Shown piece by piece: positions 47,333 to 59,601 of a DNA stretch of 64,000 nucleotides. The translations under genes and the position numbers were made by a program. The stretch covers positions 5,332,001 to 5,396,000 of the forward strand of contig JAHWDD010000002.1 of the NCBI GenBank assembly GCA_023897205.1. Reading direction: 5' to 3'. This DNA is from Exophiala sp. HKRS030. Its lineage: Eukaryota; Ascomycota; Eurotiomycetes; Chaetothyriales; Herpotrichiellaceae. The notes under the pieces were generated by a model. The model ran no database searches. It had not been told where the DNA came from and saw nothing but the letters and a program-made list of their open reading frames with translations. The number at the start of each line of letters is the position of its first letter. The first letter of the stretch is position 1.

Positions 47333-49972
47333 ATGACCACCTTCTTGGGCATCTGCAAAGGTCTTGTTCACAGTTTTCTGCCGACCACATCAGCAGCAGC
47401 CTTGGCCCCTCCAGCCTCAGATATGGATCTCGACGAACCGGACAACAAGCACGGCCTCTTCGCTCAGTGCAGCTTTGCTATTGTACGCAGCGCCAACCTC
47501 ACGAATGAAGAAGCGGAATCGGTGTGTAGTCTAGAGCCATTCAGTTTCGGATGACTAACATAGGACAGCTGGCGAACGAACTGCGCCTTCACAATGGTGA
47601 AGTCATCATCGACGATTACCCCAACAGCAGTCTAGACCTCCAAGGCCTCACACATGTCATTTCCGCCTCTTACGATTTCCCGGAATACAATAAATGTTGC
47701 GATGTCCTGATTCCAGTCGTTAAGCCCGCCTGGGTGCAGCATTCTCTTGCTCGGGATAAGCTGGCCAATCCCCGACAATACAACCCAGATCCCCGTTTGT
47801 TCATGTCAGACGTGGTTGCATGTACCTCCTGCCTGCCTGAGGGAGATTCCGATGCCATCGCTGGGGGTATACTGGCAATGGGAGGACTTTTTTCTGCAAA
47901 GCTTACAAGTCAAACTACACATATCATTGCTATCGACATCCAGTCCGAGCCATGTGTCATCGCTCAAAAGAAAAGCCTCAACGCGAAAGTTGTTTTACCG
48001 CACTGGGTGGACGACTGCTTGAAGCTGGGAAGAAAGATCGACGAACAACCATATACTTTGCCAGATCCTGAAATTCTGGGCCCACCGTCGGACAAGCCGC
48101 CGCTCGCACGTCGCAAGGCTCATCAAGTTGCGGGTGCTACCAACCCTAATCCTGACGAACAGGTAATCGACACAGGCCCGACGCGCAAATTAGAACAGGT
48201 TTTCAAGAAGAGAAGCGTCATGCTTAGCACTGACCTCGGAATCTCAAACTATCTCCGGCACGTTCTCAAGGGCATCATCACCACGGGTGGTGGTCGAATT
48301 ACCGAGTCAATTGCAGAAGCCGACATGTATATCTGCAAGTACCGTGAGGGGAATGATTACAAGCTTGCCTCGAGGTCTGGCAAAAATGTTGGAAATTTGG
48401 CCTGGCTCTATTATCTAATCACCACAGATGAATGGACTTCACCTCTTCGTCGTTTGCTTCACTATCCTGTCGCAAGAAATGGCCTTAGTGGATTTTCCGG
48501 GCTCAAAATCAGTCTCTCAAACTACAGCGGTGAGGCAAGAACGTACTTGGAAAACCTGATTATCGCGGCAGGTGCGGAATGCACAAAGACGTTGAAGCAA
48601 GACAACACACACCTGGTTACGGCGCATATTCTGAGTGAAAAATGCGCCGCTGCCAAAGACTGGGGCATCCATATCGTCAATCATCTCTGGATCGAAGAGA
48701 GCTACGCTAAATGGAAAATGCAATCAATAACCGACAGCCGTTATACACATTTTCCGCGTCGCACCAATTTAGGTGAGATTGTGGGGAGTACACAACTAGA
48801 CCGTAAGGTGCTAGAGCAGAACTTTTATTCCGGGAACGACCTCGAGATGAGCGATACCGCGGATACCAGGCCGATGCGACAGGTGGATCAGAATGGAAGC
48901 AAGATCAATCGGGCGAGTAAGTCCAATGACTCTGACGATCCTCTGAGGACCCCTGCTGTCTCGAGATTCATCGCGACAGGCAAAGAAAACATCACACCAT
49001 CAACCACAAATAGCAGGAAAGCGAAGGAAATCGCTTCCGCAAGATTACACGAGCTGACACCAGACATGCTCTTGTTTGAGAAGGAAAAGAAACGTGTGGG
49101 TGGCGTTGTATTTGGTGGAAGACGAAAGAAAGATGAGGATCGAATCGAAGTCAGCCGGAAACGATCTATGGATGAAGCTTCGGATGATGGGGTTACAGAC
49201 AACAGTGACCCAAAGAAGGCTAGAAAAGGCAACCCGCCTCCAGAGATGCACCTTCTAATTTCTGGATACAAGAAATGGGTAAATCGAGCCAAGATCGAGG
49301 ACAGTGACAAAGTAAGTCGAAGTGTGGTTCTTGCAAGGACTATAACTAACGTTTTCCCAGAAACAGCTGCGAAGTCTAGGTATCTTAACTGTGTCAGAGC
49401 CTAGCAGAGCAACTCATCTTGCAGCACCTTCGATTGTGAGGACACAAAAGTTCGTGACGGCCATCGCATACGCACCCGTAGTGGTCTCAACAGCGTTTGT
49501 CGACGCATGCTTGAAAGCTAACGAACTTCTGGATCCGAAGGACTACCCCCTCAAGGATACCGTCAATGAGCGATCTATAGGGTGCAGTCTCCAGAAGGCG
49601 GTAGGGCTAGCAGCGAAGAACAAGAACAGACTCTTCCATGGACAGACGATCTACGTCATGGAGGCAATTCATGGTGGTTTTGCTACCTTCGAAACCATTG
49701 TAGAAGCCAACGGTGGGCAATGTCTGTCATGGAAAAACCGAAACAACGTTGTGATCGGTTCTGCTCGAGCAGGGAGTAGGGATGGTCAGGATGGCGGTGC
49801 AAGCGATGATCTCATCCTTGTGAGTGATGCCATGGAAAATACAACGCTCTGGGACAAGTTCATACAGATGGCCGAGAGGAACGGCAGAACTCCTCGAATC
49901 GTCAGTGCAGACTGGTTGATAGAGACGGCGCTTTCTCAAGGGCTACGACCAACCAAAAATTACGTTCTGTAG
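47333..49972 (+). CDS. Multi-BRCT DNA-damage scaffold, Rtt107/Brc1 type
   Basis: Three exons: 47333-47521, 47569-49311 and 49361-49972, total 2544 nt, 847 aa. The 47 bp first intron uses the CAG just before CTGGCGAAC, giving NEEAESLANELRL, the right first BRCT join. BRCT repeats in order: about 40-110 (ending WVQHSLARDK), 115-205 (GGILAMGGLFSAKLTS...THIIA...LPHWVDDCLKLGR), 235-310 (GGGRITESIAEADMYI), 335-425 (GLKISLSNYSGEARTYLENLIIAAGAECTKTL, split by WIEES), then a basic linker with GKENITPST and VSRKRSMDEASDD, and a final pair (about 640-845; VMEAIHGGFATF, SADWLIETAL). This layout matches Rtt107/Brc1, which recruits repair factors to gamma-H2A and stalled forks. Frame intact. Confidence 0.9.
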
Positions 49973-50083
49973 GTTGGCAAAACAGCACCGATTGTTCCCG
50001 AAGTAAGCTTGGGACTGGCCTTGTGGAACGCCTTGGATTTTGGACGATACAGGTGGGCTTTGGACCGAATCCAGTATTGAGAA

Positions 50084-50671
50084 TCAGAAGAATTTGATAC
50101 CCTGTTGATCATCTGTGCCAAAGATTTGTGCTTTACCCTTCTTGACCAAGGTGTTCAGGCTTTTCCTCAAAACCTCCATATCTAAGCCATAGAAGTCCTG
50201 CTTCTCGGTTGTTTCACCTTGAACAATTTCGTATAGTGTAAGGACGGTGCCTTTTTGGCCCGTCTCTTCGACCCAGGCACTGATTATAGTGGCCCACTCC
50301 TCGGGTTTGCGCCACCAGATCCAAGCAGAGGACTTTTCTGGGCTCAACCACTCTGCACGCTCATCACCATCTTTACTCGTCATGAAGTCGACCACAGCCT
50401 TGGCGTCCTTTAAACTGAGACGCTTTTTCAAAGCGACATTATGAAAGAGTGGCGTTTCCAGAGCCTCGATAATGGTGATTTGATATATTCGATGATGTCG
50501 ACAATATTTCTGCAAAAAGATGGACCATTTTCTTAATTGCGCTTGTCTGGTCAATGCCGTGGGTTGGGAGCTGAAGAATGGCGGGAAGTTGTAGCTCTTT
50601 GGGAAGACGAAGTCGGATGATAGTGACGGGTCTATCTGTTGTGGTTGTGATTGTTGGTCGGTTGTGGCCAT
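50084..50671 (-). CDS. vps25: ESCRT-II subunit Vps25
   Basis: Single exon, 195 aa. Vps25 is the two-winged-helix subunit of ESCRT-II that binds Vps20/ESCRT-III during multivesicular body sorting. Clear family blocks are FPPFFSSQPTALTRQAQLRKWSIFLQKYCRHHRIYQ, LFHNVALKKRLSLKDAKAVVDFM and WIWWRKPEEWATIISAWVEETGQKGTVLTLYEI, then the second winged helix ending KKGKAQIFGTDDQQGIKFF. Length matches other fungal Vps25 proteins. Convergent with Rtt107, 111 bp away. Confidence 0.95.
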   Translation of the reverse strand: MATTDQQSQPQQIDPSLSSDFVFPKSYNFPPFFSSQPTALTRQAQLRKWSIFLQKYCRHHRIYQITIIEALETPLFHNVALKKRLSLKDAKAVVDFMTSKDGDERAEWLSPEKSSAWIWWRKPEEWATIISAWVEETGQKGTVLTLYEIVQGETTEKQDFYGLDMEVLRKSLNTLVKKGKAQIFGTDDQQGIKFF

Positions 50672-51129
50672 AACTTGAGCCTGTTGCCCAGATGTTTGTA
50701 ATTTGGTATATGTCTACTTATCTTCGACGCGTACTGGTATTCTTTTGTATTTGGTCATCACATTGTTGTGCCTAATGGGGCCCAGGAGAATATCAAGCGG
50801 CGTCACGAACCCGTCGAAGGCAACCTTGAAGGCACGAGTTAATGACTTTCCCTGCACTATTAACAATTAGCGTCTTGGCATCGATTATCTTCACGCGCAT
50901 CTCGATCTGGCGTTCCCGCGTATCCTAGCCACCCTAGCCAAAAAGTCGCATCACTCACCTTACACCCACCATCCTCCATCGACCTCGTCGTTGTTATCTA
51001 CCACCACCTTCTGGCAATAGACAGATCTCAAATTGCGCGTCTCCTGGCCGAAGTGTGCGTTCAGAGGCCCTCACGCCCACCCTTAACGCCTATTCAGGCT
51101 CCTCTCCTCCCGACGCGACCCCTACCGTC
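50672..51129. promoter_or_regulatory. Divergent promoter of Vps25 and the PHD protein
   Basis: 458 bp between the two start codons. No motif claimed. Confidence 0.4.
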
Positions 51130-54115
51130 ATGCCTCGAAAACGCACCCACGACGAGATGGTGACTTCGGAGTCTCAAGAGAAGAAAGAGACACCTTCCCT
51201 GCTCCATACCATCCGAAACATGTGGGAATTTGCTTCCACAATGCAGTTTATCTTCATGTTTGGCAAAGCCCTCAAAATCGACGACGACTTTGACATCGAG
51301 GTTCGTCACCACCTGTCAAGATCTTGTCTGCTGATCAGGGAATCTTGATGGCGGAGTAAATTTGATGCACGGAATGACTGATGATGATTATTTAGGATTT
51401 CGAGACCGAATGTCTGAAACCTGGGTACTCGGAGAAACTTGAGGAAATTGGCTTGACCTTGCTGAAGTGGATTTCCTCTCATCGGGGCCTGAAGTGAGTG
51501 GTGCTTTGATCTCTACTCTTCAAGTTGATCAACTAAGACGATGACAGTTATGATCTATGGGACGAGTACACACGGCGACAATACCGGTCCAAAGCTCCGG
51601 ACCGCAACCCGTATGGCGAAGACGAAGAACCTAAACGATTTCGAGACTTTGATATTCTCACCAAGATCAGAATTCTACACCAGTTGACTGTATGGACCTT
51701 GTGGAACCCTGATCGCCTGCGAGAGAAAATGACGGAACACCAGCGAGAGGTGGACCAGCTCGAATGGGTCAGTATCAATCATCAGCGTGTGCACACTTTC
51801 AAATCTAATGAGCCATACTAGCGTGTTGAGGAATTCGGATATGACAAGGAAGATAGACAATACTATCTCCTTGACGACAATCGATTCTATAGACGCACCG
51901 AACCTCCCCTGCCACCCGCTCCACGAGCCAAACCAAAGTCGAATTCCAAGAAAGCCATTGCTGCTAGGAGGCGTGCTAGTAAACGAAGAAAAGTCGAATC
52001 CGAAACCCCCGAGCCGGCCGATGATACTGAGATGCTTGATGCTGAGTCACACGAACCAAAACAGGAAGATGCCATTGACCCTGCCACAATTGACACCTTT
52101 GGTGGTTACAAGTGGGAGTGCATTGCTATCACTTTGAAAGACTATCAAGACTTATGCCAGAGTCTTGCAAGGAGTAAAGATCCCAACGAGAAGATCCTCA
52201 AGCAACGCATCGAAGATGAAGTAGTTCCTATCCTGCAACAAGCCGAGGAACGCCAACGTCGAAAGATTGAACGTCGCGAAAGAGAACTAATGTTAATGGA
52301 AAGAATGGTTGGTGCCAAACGTTCGGGTCGACTAGCCGACAAGCAAGATCGTGAAAGAAGAGAAGCCGAACAAGCAGAAGCTGAGCGGAAACGACAAGCA
52401 GACCTCATTGCAGCACACAAAGAGCAAGAAAAACAGGACAAGATGGAAAGGGAGAGACAATTCCGCATGATGACCCGTGAACAACGTATCAAGGAAAGAG
52501 AATACAAGAGAATCCTTAAACAAGAAGAACTTGAAAAGGATGCTGCGGAACAGAGACGTATCGACGAAGGCCAAATACGTGGGTCTGGCAGACATCTCAA
52601 AGATCGCATTGAGAAAACGAAAAAGGAGCTCGAAGAGCTTTCGGCTCAAGAAGAGTGGACTTTTGATTGTGCAGGTTGTGGAAAATATGGGAAGAACTTT
52701 GTACGTTCAATCCATGTTTGAAGTCATGTGTGAGACTAACTACTTCCCAGGATGATGGTGCTCATAGTGTAGCATGTGACAGATGCAGTGTCTGGCAACA
52801 CAGCAAATGCTTGGGTGTTTCCAAGGCTGCAGCTGAGAAAGATGACTTCCATTTCATTTGCAAAGACTGTAAACAGAAGGAGGAAGATGCAAAGAAACCA
52901 AAAATCTCGCTCAAATTCAAAGTCGGAAATTCCTCCTCACCAGCTCCACCAAGTCCTGTTTTCAATAGACAGCAACCTTCGCCACAGCTTGGCAAGTCTA
53001 TAGCCATCGAGCTCCCACGGGTGCCACTGAACGGACAAACCATCGAGCAGGAGTCTATCGAACGACACATGTCATCTCCAAGGCCGCAGGGTAGTTCACC
53101 ATATCATCCACAGACTTCCCCAACGAATGCCTACTCTCACTACGGCGCTTCGCAACAAAGCCAGCGTCCATCATCGTCGAACCCACAGCCATATTCGAAT
53201 GCAGTTGACCCTAGCACACGCCCATCATCTTCTGGAAATGCTTTCATCCAACCTCGACCCCAAGCCACGAACCAGCCAAGTCAACAAAATGGGACATCTT
53301 CGAAGACTTTTGTTACTAACGGATCATCTCACAATAACGACTCTTTACATTCCTCGAATTCTACCTTACCATCACGTCAGATTTCCTCACCAACTTCTTC
53401 AAGTCAGCCAATCAACATCTCACTCAATGGCCAGTCTCAAGCTAATAGCAAACCTTCCCGACTCCCATCTCCTATCCTCAATCGTCCTAGTATGTCGCCA
53501 ACCCAAGGAAATATGGATGTTGGTAGTATCGCAGGGGTCCCACAAAAGTCGCCCCCTCTCAATGGACACGACAATCTTCTCAACGGCACGCCTTCCCAAA
53601 ACGCTCAGGCCACACCTCGACCAAATGATCACGGACATACTCAATCTTCACACCTTCAAACCCCTGGTCAACATCAACAACCACTATCCGGACTTTCACC
53701 AAAGAAACAAATGACTCCAATACCGGCTCCAATATCATCTGCTAATCTAACCGTCAGAAAGACGGGAAGCACTTCACCTCACCTTTCTAACTCTCACGCT
53801 CAACTGTCGTCTTCACATTCATCGAACGGTGTTCCTGTCGACCACCCAAGATCCATCTCTGGCACACCTGTATTGCCACCGGTCGAAAACCTGCGACCTA
53901 GCCCCGAACAAATGCGGAAGATGAGCAGTAATCTGCATGATCCTGTCCCAACCCCAAGCAAACAGCAACCATCGACTGCACAAATCGGACATTTTCACGT
54001 CGACCAACAACATCCACAGACTCATGGTCTAGGTATTGTCAATGGAAATGGGACCCACGCTTTACATCACCCCCCACGCCTCAGTCAACCGCCGCGGGTG
54101 TGGCTGTGGCTGTGA
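51130..54115 (+). CDS. DDT/WHIM-PHD chromatin protein (RSF1/CECR2-like)
   Basis: Five exons: 51130-51300, 51396-51493, 51548-51767, 51822-52700 and 52751-54115, total 2733 nt, 910 aa. The N-terminus (MWEFASTMQFIFMFGKAL, then DFETECLKPGYSEKLEEIGLTLLKW) looks like a DDT-type region. LTVWTLWNPDRLREKM and WRVEEFGYDKEDRQYYLLDDNRFYRR resemble WHIM motifs of ISWI-partner proteins such as RSF1 and CECR2. A long Glu/Arg coiled coil follows (about 300-500). A PHD finger follows (CAGCGKYGKNF...HSVACDRCSVWQHSKCLGV...FICKDC), split by the fourth intron. The last 380 residues are Ser/Pro/Gln-rich and disordered. At the end the frame runs to WLWL at 54115, but one more C in the run 54070-54075 gives a smoother tail to a stop at 54171 (929 aa). 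A nucleosome-remodelling or histone-reading role is inferred. Confidence 0.85.
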
Positions 54116-54171
54116 ACCCTCCAATCCATGCACCACAGGCACCGAGTGATCAGAACGGCACACACCCCTGA

Positions 54172-55577
54172 AGGACACATTCTTCGTTCTTGTTCTCTTG
54201 TGTTCTGTTCTATTGTCGCGTATAATATACACCGACCCATGACGCCTGCTTGGAGTTGTTGACGAAAGGCCTGATGTTGATGATGATGCAGATGATAAGA
54301 AGGAGACGAAAACGCGGCTCGAATTCACAGCTGCCTGAGTTACGCCTTGGAGCCTTGGAGTGTTTGAGGGTTGGAGGATTGGACGCTTCAATGCTTGGAC
54401 GCGTTAATGCTCGCACGCTTGGATGCTTTGACGTTCCGAGCCCATTCACTACATAGTAGTTAAACGCATCTTGGAAATTATGGAACAATGAAATATATTC
54501 CTTTCCAACTTTCCAACTTTCCAACCTGATACCGTGATACCGTGTTACCATGATGCCGTGATACTAGCATCATATCCTATTCCTATTCAAATGTTGTTTC
54601 ACACTATAACCCTCGCATTCACACTCACATACGGTTCCGTTCCGTTCGCAGGCTAGGCGTGCATTCGTAGGTTAGGCGGCTTATACTCATACATTCTCAC
54701 TCTCACTCTCACTCGCCGACCCACGCACTCTCACTTTGATGGTGATAAGTTTACATATAGCTTGTGGCATATGCACATGCACAGGCATAGGCAAGCCATA
54801 AGGATACGCGTAGCATAGCATAGCATACTTGAAATCATAATATGGTCTGGCTTATTCATGGTCATGTAGTCAAGGTTGTGGACTTGAATGGATGGTCAAT
54901 TGTGTATAATTAACTGGATTTTTCTTTAGCTGTGATCTATCTGTCTGTTTATCTTCATGTGTATACAGAGGCGTATTGTTGCTCTATCTCACCTCGATTC
55001 GAAAGAGGTTTCCTATCCTGTGTGCAGTCCTTTTCAAGCACGTCCCCAAAATATTTACATGAGCAGGTCTTACGAGACAAATGAGTAATATTTCCAGGCT
55101 GATGTGGTTGAGAACTTCAGACGGTGCCTCAACATTTGTGGTGGAAGTTTTGAGAGGTGTGGTCCATTGCTGGGATCATAGAACCGGCAGGCTGTCTTTG
55201 ACTTGGAAAGGTAGTGGTTTTGCGCTCTGGTATCTTTGAATATGCAGGTTGATAGCACATTGGAATAGAGTAATGAGAGCACTGGACACGCAATTGTGCC
55301 CTTACCCAGAAGTTTGACATGCCAGACTGGACAGATTCCAGGATACCATGGTCTGGATCCTCCTTCGTGATAGCCTCATATTTGATTCATTGCGCCCAAA
55401 CCTTCCTTCATTGAAGGCAGGAAACGTTCGGGCTTGGACAGGTATTTGAGCCACTCGTCTCACTGTTCGCGCCATTGTGCGAAGATGACATGAATCGTTC
55501 TAGTCATCACGCCAAATCCCCGCCCGTAAAGTGTATGGAGTCTGCTGAACACAGAGTGCTGCATCGAAACATCTCGA
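54172..55577. other. Gene-poor interval with simple repeats
   Basis: 1.4 kb, no supported gene. Contains CTTTCCAA units and degenerate runs at 54501-54560, and a loosely repeated Gly/Leu-type word around 54345-54435. The right end is the 3' flank of the dehydrogenase. Confidence 0.5.
54501..54560. repeat. Short tandem repeats CTTTCCAA and GATACCGT-like
   Basis: Three CTTTCCAA units from 54501, followed by three to four degenerate GATACCGT-like units to about 54560. Non-coding. Confidence 0.6.
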
Positions 55578-56661
55578 TCAACTCCATATCTTCCCATCAT
55601 GTACAACCACGGCCTTATGGACCTTGTCGTCACTTTCACGCAATGTGCCACTGACCCATCCTTCAATACCTTCCTTGAGTAATTGCTGATATTTGACGAT
55701 TGTACTCTGTGTGAACCAAGCAATATGACTAGATACGGTGAGATTAGGCACAGGAGGATCACCCTTGGCCACGTCTGGCAATAACGGACTCGTTCCGGGT
55801 CCACCAGGTTCAGTCTCGAGAACATCAGTGGCAGCCCCTGCAATCCATCCTTCCTTCAAGGCGTGAGCTAGAGCGGCTTCGTTGACAATCCCACCACGTG
55901 CGATGTTAATGATCAAGGCGTCTGGTTGCATGGTCTTCAGTTCGGCTTCACCAATTAGATCGACCGTGTCGTGGTCTTTGGGTAGTGTGACGACTAGTAC
56001 CGAAGATTTGCGCAAGGTCTCCTCGAAAGTGACTCGACCACTTCTAACTTCTTGGCCACTTGCTCCTTTCCGCTCGGAGATCAAAATCTGGCCAAAACCG
56101 ACAGCTCGGGCCAATTTCTCGACTCGTGTTCCTAGGGTGCCGTAGCCCATTATACCTAGAACCTCTTGTCCACAACCGCGAGGTGGACCATTGGGCCAGA
56201 ATTTGGTCAATGTACCTTTTTGTACCCATTCGGAAGTAGCTGTAACGGCATTATGGACCTGAACGACACGTTTTCGAGTGGCGAAATACAAGGCGAGGAA
56301 ATGCTCTCCAACAGCATCAACATTGCCAGCCGGGCACTTTGTCACGGTGACACCTCGACGGGCGCAATCAGCTTTGTCGACCCAGGAGATTCCCACAGCC
56401 ATGACAGATAGGATGCCCAAATGAGGAGCTTGATCCATATCGGAAGGGGTGACAGGTACGACGCAGGCTATGACGATAGTGGCGTCGCGAATTCGTTCTG
56501 CGACTTGAGAAGGCTGAGTTAGTGGATGGATGGTGATGGTATGAGGGAAAGAGAAGGGGGCATTTCTACGTGAATTCCTTCGAGAACGACGATGTGGTGT
56601 TTTGATTTGCCAGGAGGCAGAGGGGGGCTTGGTTTGGGAAGGGTGAGATTGAGGTGGCCAT
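55578..56661 (-). CDS. D-isomer-specific 2-hydroxyacid dehydrogenase, two frame breaks near the N-terminus
   Basis: NAD(P)-dependent D-2-hydroxyacid dehydrogenase, reducing a 2-keto acid. From residue 60 on, the frame is intact: the cofactor loop IMGYGTLGTRVEKLA (GxGxxG), catalytic Arg in IINIARGGIVNE, Glu in DVLETEP, and His in VSSHIAW. All three catalytic residues are present. Near the start the frame breaks twice. From ATG 56661 (MATSISPFPNQAP), one more G in the run 56622-56627 and one more in 56556-56560 (plus strand) give KHHIVVLEGIHVEMPPFSFPH and a total of 1086 nt, 361 aa. An in-frame ATG at 56964 would add 101 Arg/Ser/Thr-rich residues like a mitochondrial presequence, so a dual start is possible. 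The breaks look like assembly deletions. Confidence 0.88.
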
Positions 56662-59601
56662 GTTGGAGATTGTAGTCCGAAGGGCAAGAGATTTGGTGGT
56701 GTGGATATATCGAAAGGACAGCGGCAGTGCCTTGGATAAGGGGAAAGTTGGTGTTGAAAGTGTTGTTACTGTAGGAAGGGTGAGTCTGGTCGGTGACCTG
56801 AGGGAGGTTATCGGCGACCGAAGGCTTGGGCGGTTCGAGAAGTGTTGGATCTTGAGGGCAGTCGTTGGAGGTTTGAGCAGGAGGCCAGCAGGACCTCTCC
56901 GACTGAGATAAAGGAATAGGTAGTTGCTCGAGCGATGAACCAGCGTCTTATTCATGCAGAACAACAGAAGCCGCAGTGAGTCTGCCTTCTCTCACCAACT
57001 GTGGTAACTCAGAGGACAGGCTCACACAATGATCAGAGTCTCGGATTCTGTGTTTGCGCCAAACTCGAGATGGCAGTGGACGATGTGCTTTTGTGTTGAT
57101 TGCTGGATTCGGGTTTGCCCAAAAAAAACAGACGGATCGATGGTCCCCTCGTTGAGTTGTAGGGAAGATGGGCCTGGTTATATCACTTCGTCTTCCACTC
57201 CTGTGCTGCCGGGCAGGTGTTGACTGATATTGACCGCAGGCAAAAGATTCTGAAGCAATGGCGGCAAGGCGTCAAGGTCTCTCAGACAGCGAGGTCGCGC
57301 CTGCCTCTGTTATACTGTCCAGACCAGATGACACAGTTCCTTCCTTACTTCCCTGGTTGCTTGGTTGCTTGTTTAGTTTTCGCCCTTCGCTCCTTCCTTC
57401 GTTCAACGTTGTCCGAGTCCTGTGCTCCTTCCCTCGTTCCTTCGTTCCTTCCTTGCTTCTTCTCTTACTTACCTTAGATACCTGTAGGTGGCCTGTAGGT
57501 AGATAGGGTACAGTACTTATCTTATCCCTTCCAAGGAAAAAGTAAGCCCGGTAGTGAGATATCCAACAACAGGAACCTACAACGAAGGAAAGGGAAATAG
57601 AAAAAAATGTAAGAATCAGGTGCAACTTCAAAAGGATTGAAAAAGACAACCATATAAACAGTCTCGCACTAGTTAGTAACTTAGTTAGTACCAGGTCAGC
57701 CCGTGAGAATCCCGAATATTCTTTACCTTTCGTTGGTATCTAGCTAAATTGATTACATACCTAGGTACATAGGTACTCCGTACATAGGTAGGTACTGTAC
57801 CTTGTCAAGGTTACTACTTACTTGGCATTTTCCTCTGCTTTCCCGTTTCCCTCGTTTTCCGGCATGTCGGTCCTTGTGCGTGTGTGGGTGCGGGGATGCG
57901 AAAAGGAAAAAACCCCGCGTACCTGTAAATGTACACACGTACAGACTACATGTACGAATGTATACTCATATACTGTACCTCGTGCTCTCGCCCCCTCCTC
58001 ATGACAGTATACATACAGAGGTACACACATAATGTAACTAGGTAGGCTACCTTCTAGATTCTAAATCACTTACCCTCAAGGCATTTTCCAACCTGATCTT
58101 GGGTATCCCCTTCGACTCACCCGGCCCCGCAAGCTCTTTGGTTAGACATGTAATTTATGACATACAAAAAGGCGTCAATAGGTAAGCACGCCTGGTACCT
58201 GATACAGATACCTATCTACGTCGTATCCGTACATGGAGATATGTACCTAGGTAGGTAATCCACAGTCCATGCGACCTGCACGCCGCACGCCCTTTGATCC
58301 AAATGTCCAATGTCCACGGATATCTCCACTCTCCATTCTCTACTCTCCACTGTGCGATCGAGTCTTGAACTCGCCCGTAGAGTGTACATGACAATGATGA
58401 CAATTATGATAATGACGATAACGCACACCGCGGCTTTTCTCGCTCGCCGACGGCCTTGACGGGAGCAGGACCTGGGCACAAGCACAAACACAAGGCACGT
58501 GGGCTTTGTCACCAGAGGGCACCCAGGAGAGCAATCCAAAAGGGTGCGAAGGCTATCTAGTTAGTTAGTTATTTAGTTAGATAGATAGATATCTACGTGA
58601 TATACACACCTGGTTAGTTTACCTGTAGCGAGTTGTGGATGTACCTCGGTCCAAGAGCACGCGCGGGACATGGTAATATCAGAAGATTAGTTAGTTACCT
58701 AACGAGGTACTTGGCAGCTTTTGTTGAGTAGATCCAAGATCCCGGTCAATTCAATCCATAGGCCTACCCTGAGTAAGTAGGGACCAAGATGCCCACTCGA
58801 GAAAGGTTGCCACTGCAATCAATAATCACCATCGGAGTCTCAGCTTGCTGGCCGTCCTAATCCTAACTAGTTGGCTAGTTGACCGTGCTGGGTGACAAGA
58901 CAGCCTCGCCTAGTTAATTGCGAGACAAGTACGGAGTACGGTATCCGGAAATGTGGATACTATATATATATAGAACCAACCCAACGCAACCGAGGAGCAA
59001 GGCAAGTCAGAAGTTTCTAAGGGGGATTCGAGAATTCCCATTTCATTGTTGCTGAAACGTCGGTTTCATTGTCCGTCTTGTCCACGCCGCGGGGGTCGAT
59101 TCGTCGTATAATACCCACCCATATGGACGATGGATATCATTCGACGAGGTTGGATCCCTTCGACTCATACAAACATGAGTCATGTCGTGTCATGCCATAC
59201 CATACCATGCCATGCCATGACCCATTGGTGATACTGCTTTTCTTCTAGGCATCCTCGATGCTGATCAAGTAAAGCCCGTACATGACCGAGTGCTCAATAC
59301 CCTCAATATCCTGTGTACATAGTCTTGTGTACATACCTGTATGACTGCCGCCCGAAAGAGGCCCGGCTCTGATCTATACAAACAAACCGTCATGTCACTC
59401 GTGACCATTAAAAATCATATACCAGCCTTGGCCTAGAAATTCAGACCAGACCAACACAACCATAGAATACATATCCTCAAACGTCATGTCAAGAATAGAA
59501 CCATCATCAAACATCCCCATCTTCGAACTCACTTGCAACGTGTCTCACACTCGTCCACCTATAAACACATGACCGTCTCGAGCATGGCCAAGTTTCCAGT
59601 C
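56662..59601. other. Long intergenic region rich in short repeated words
   Basis: 2.9 kb with no supported gene. TTAGTTAG recurs at 57681, 58561, 58573 and 58687, and TACTCCGTA/TACGGAGTA at 57774 and 58930. CCTAGGTA-type words are frequent around 57760 and 58245. A pyrimidine-rich CTTC/CCTT stretch runs about 57330-57470. Confidence 0.55.
58558..58592. repeat. TTAG/ATAG microsatellite
   Basis: Degenerate (TTAG)n then (ATAG)n between about 58558 and 58592. Non-coding. Confidence 0.6.

Noticed and set aside
52145..52609. Cys/Ser-rich minus-strand frame over the PHD gene
   Set aside because: Shadow of the Glu/Arg-rich coiled coil on the other strand.
57258..57506. Plus-strand open frames around the CTTCCTT-rich block
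   Set aside because: Leu/Pro/Ser low-complexity translation of a pyrimidine tract.
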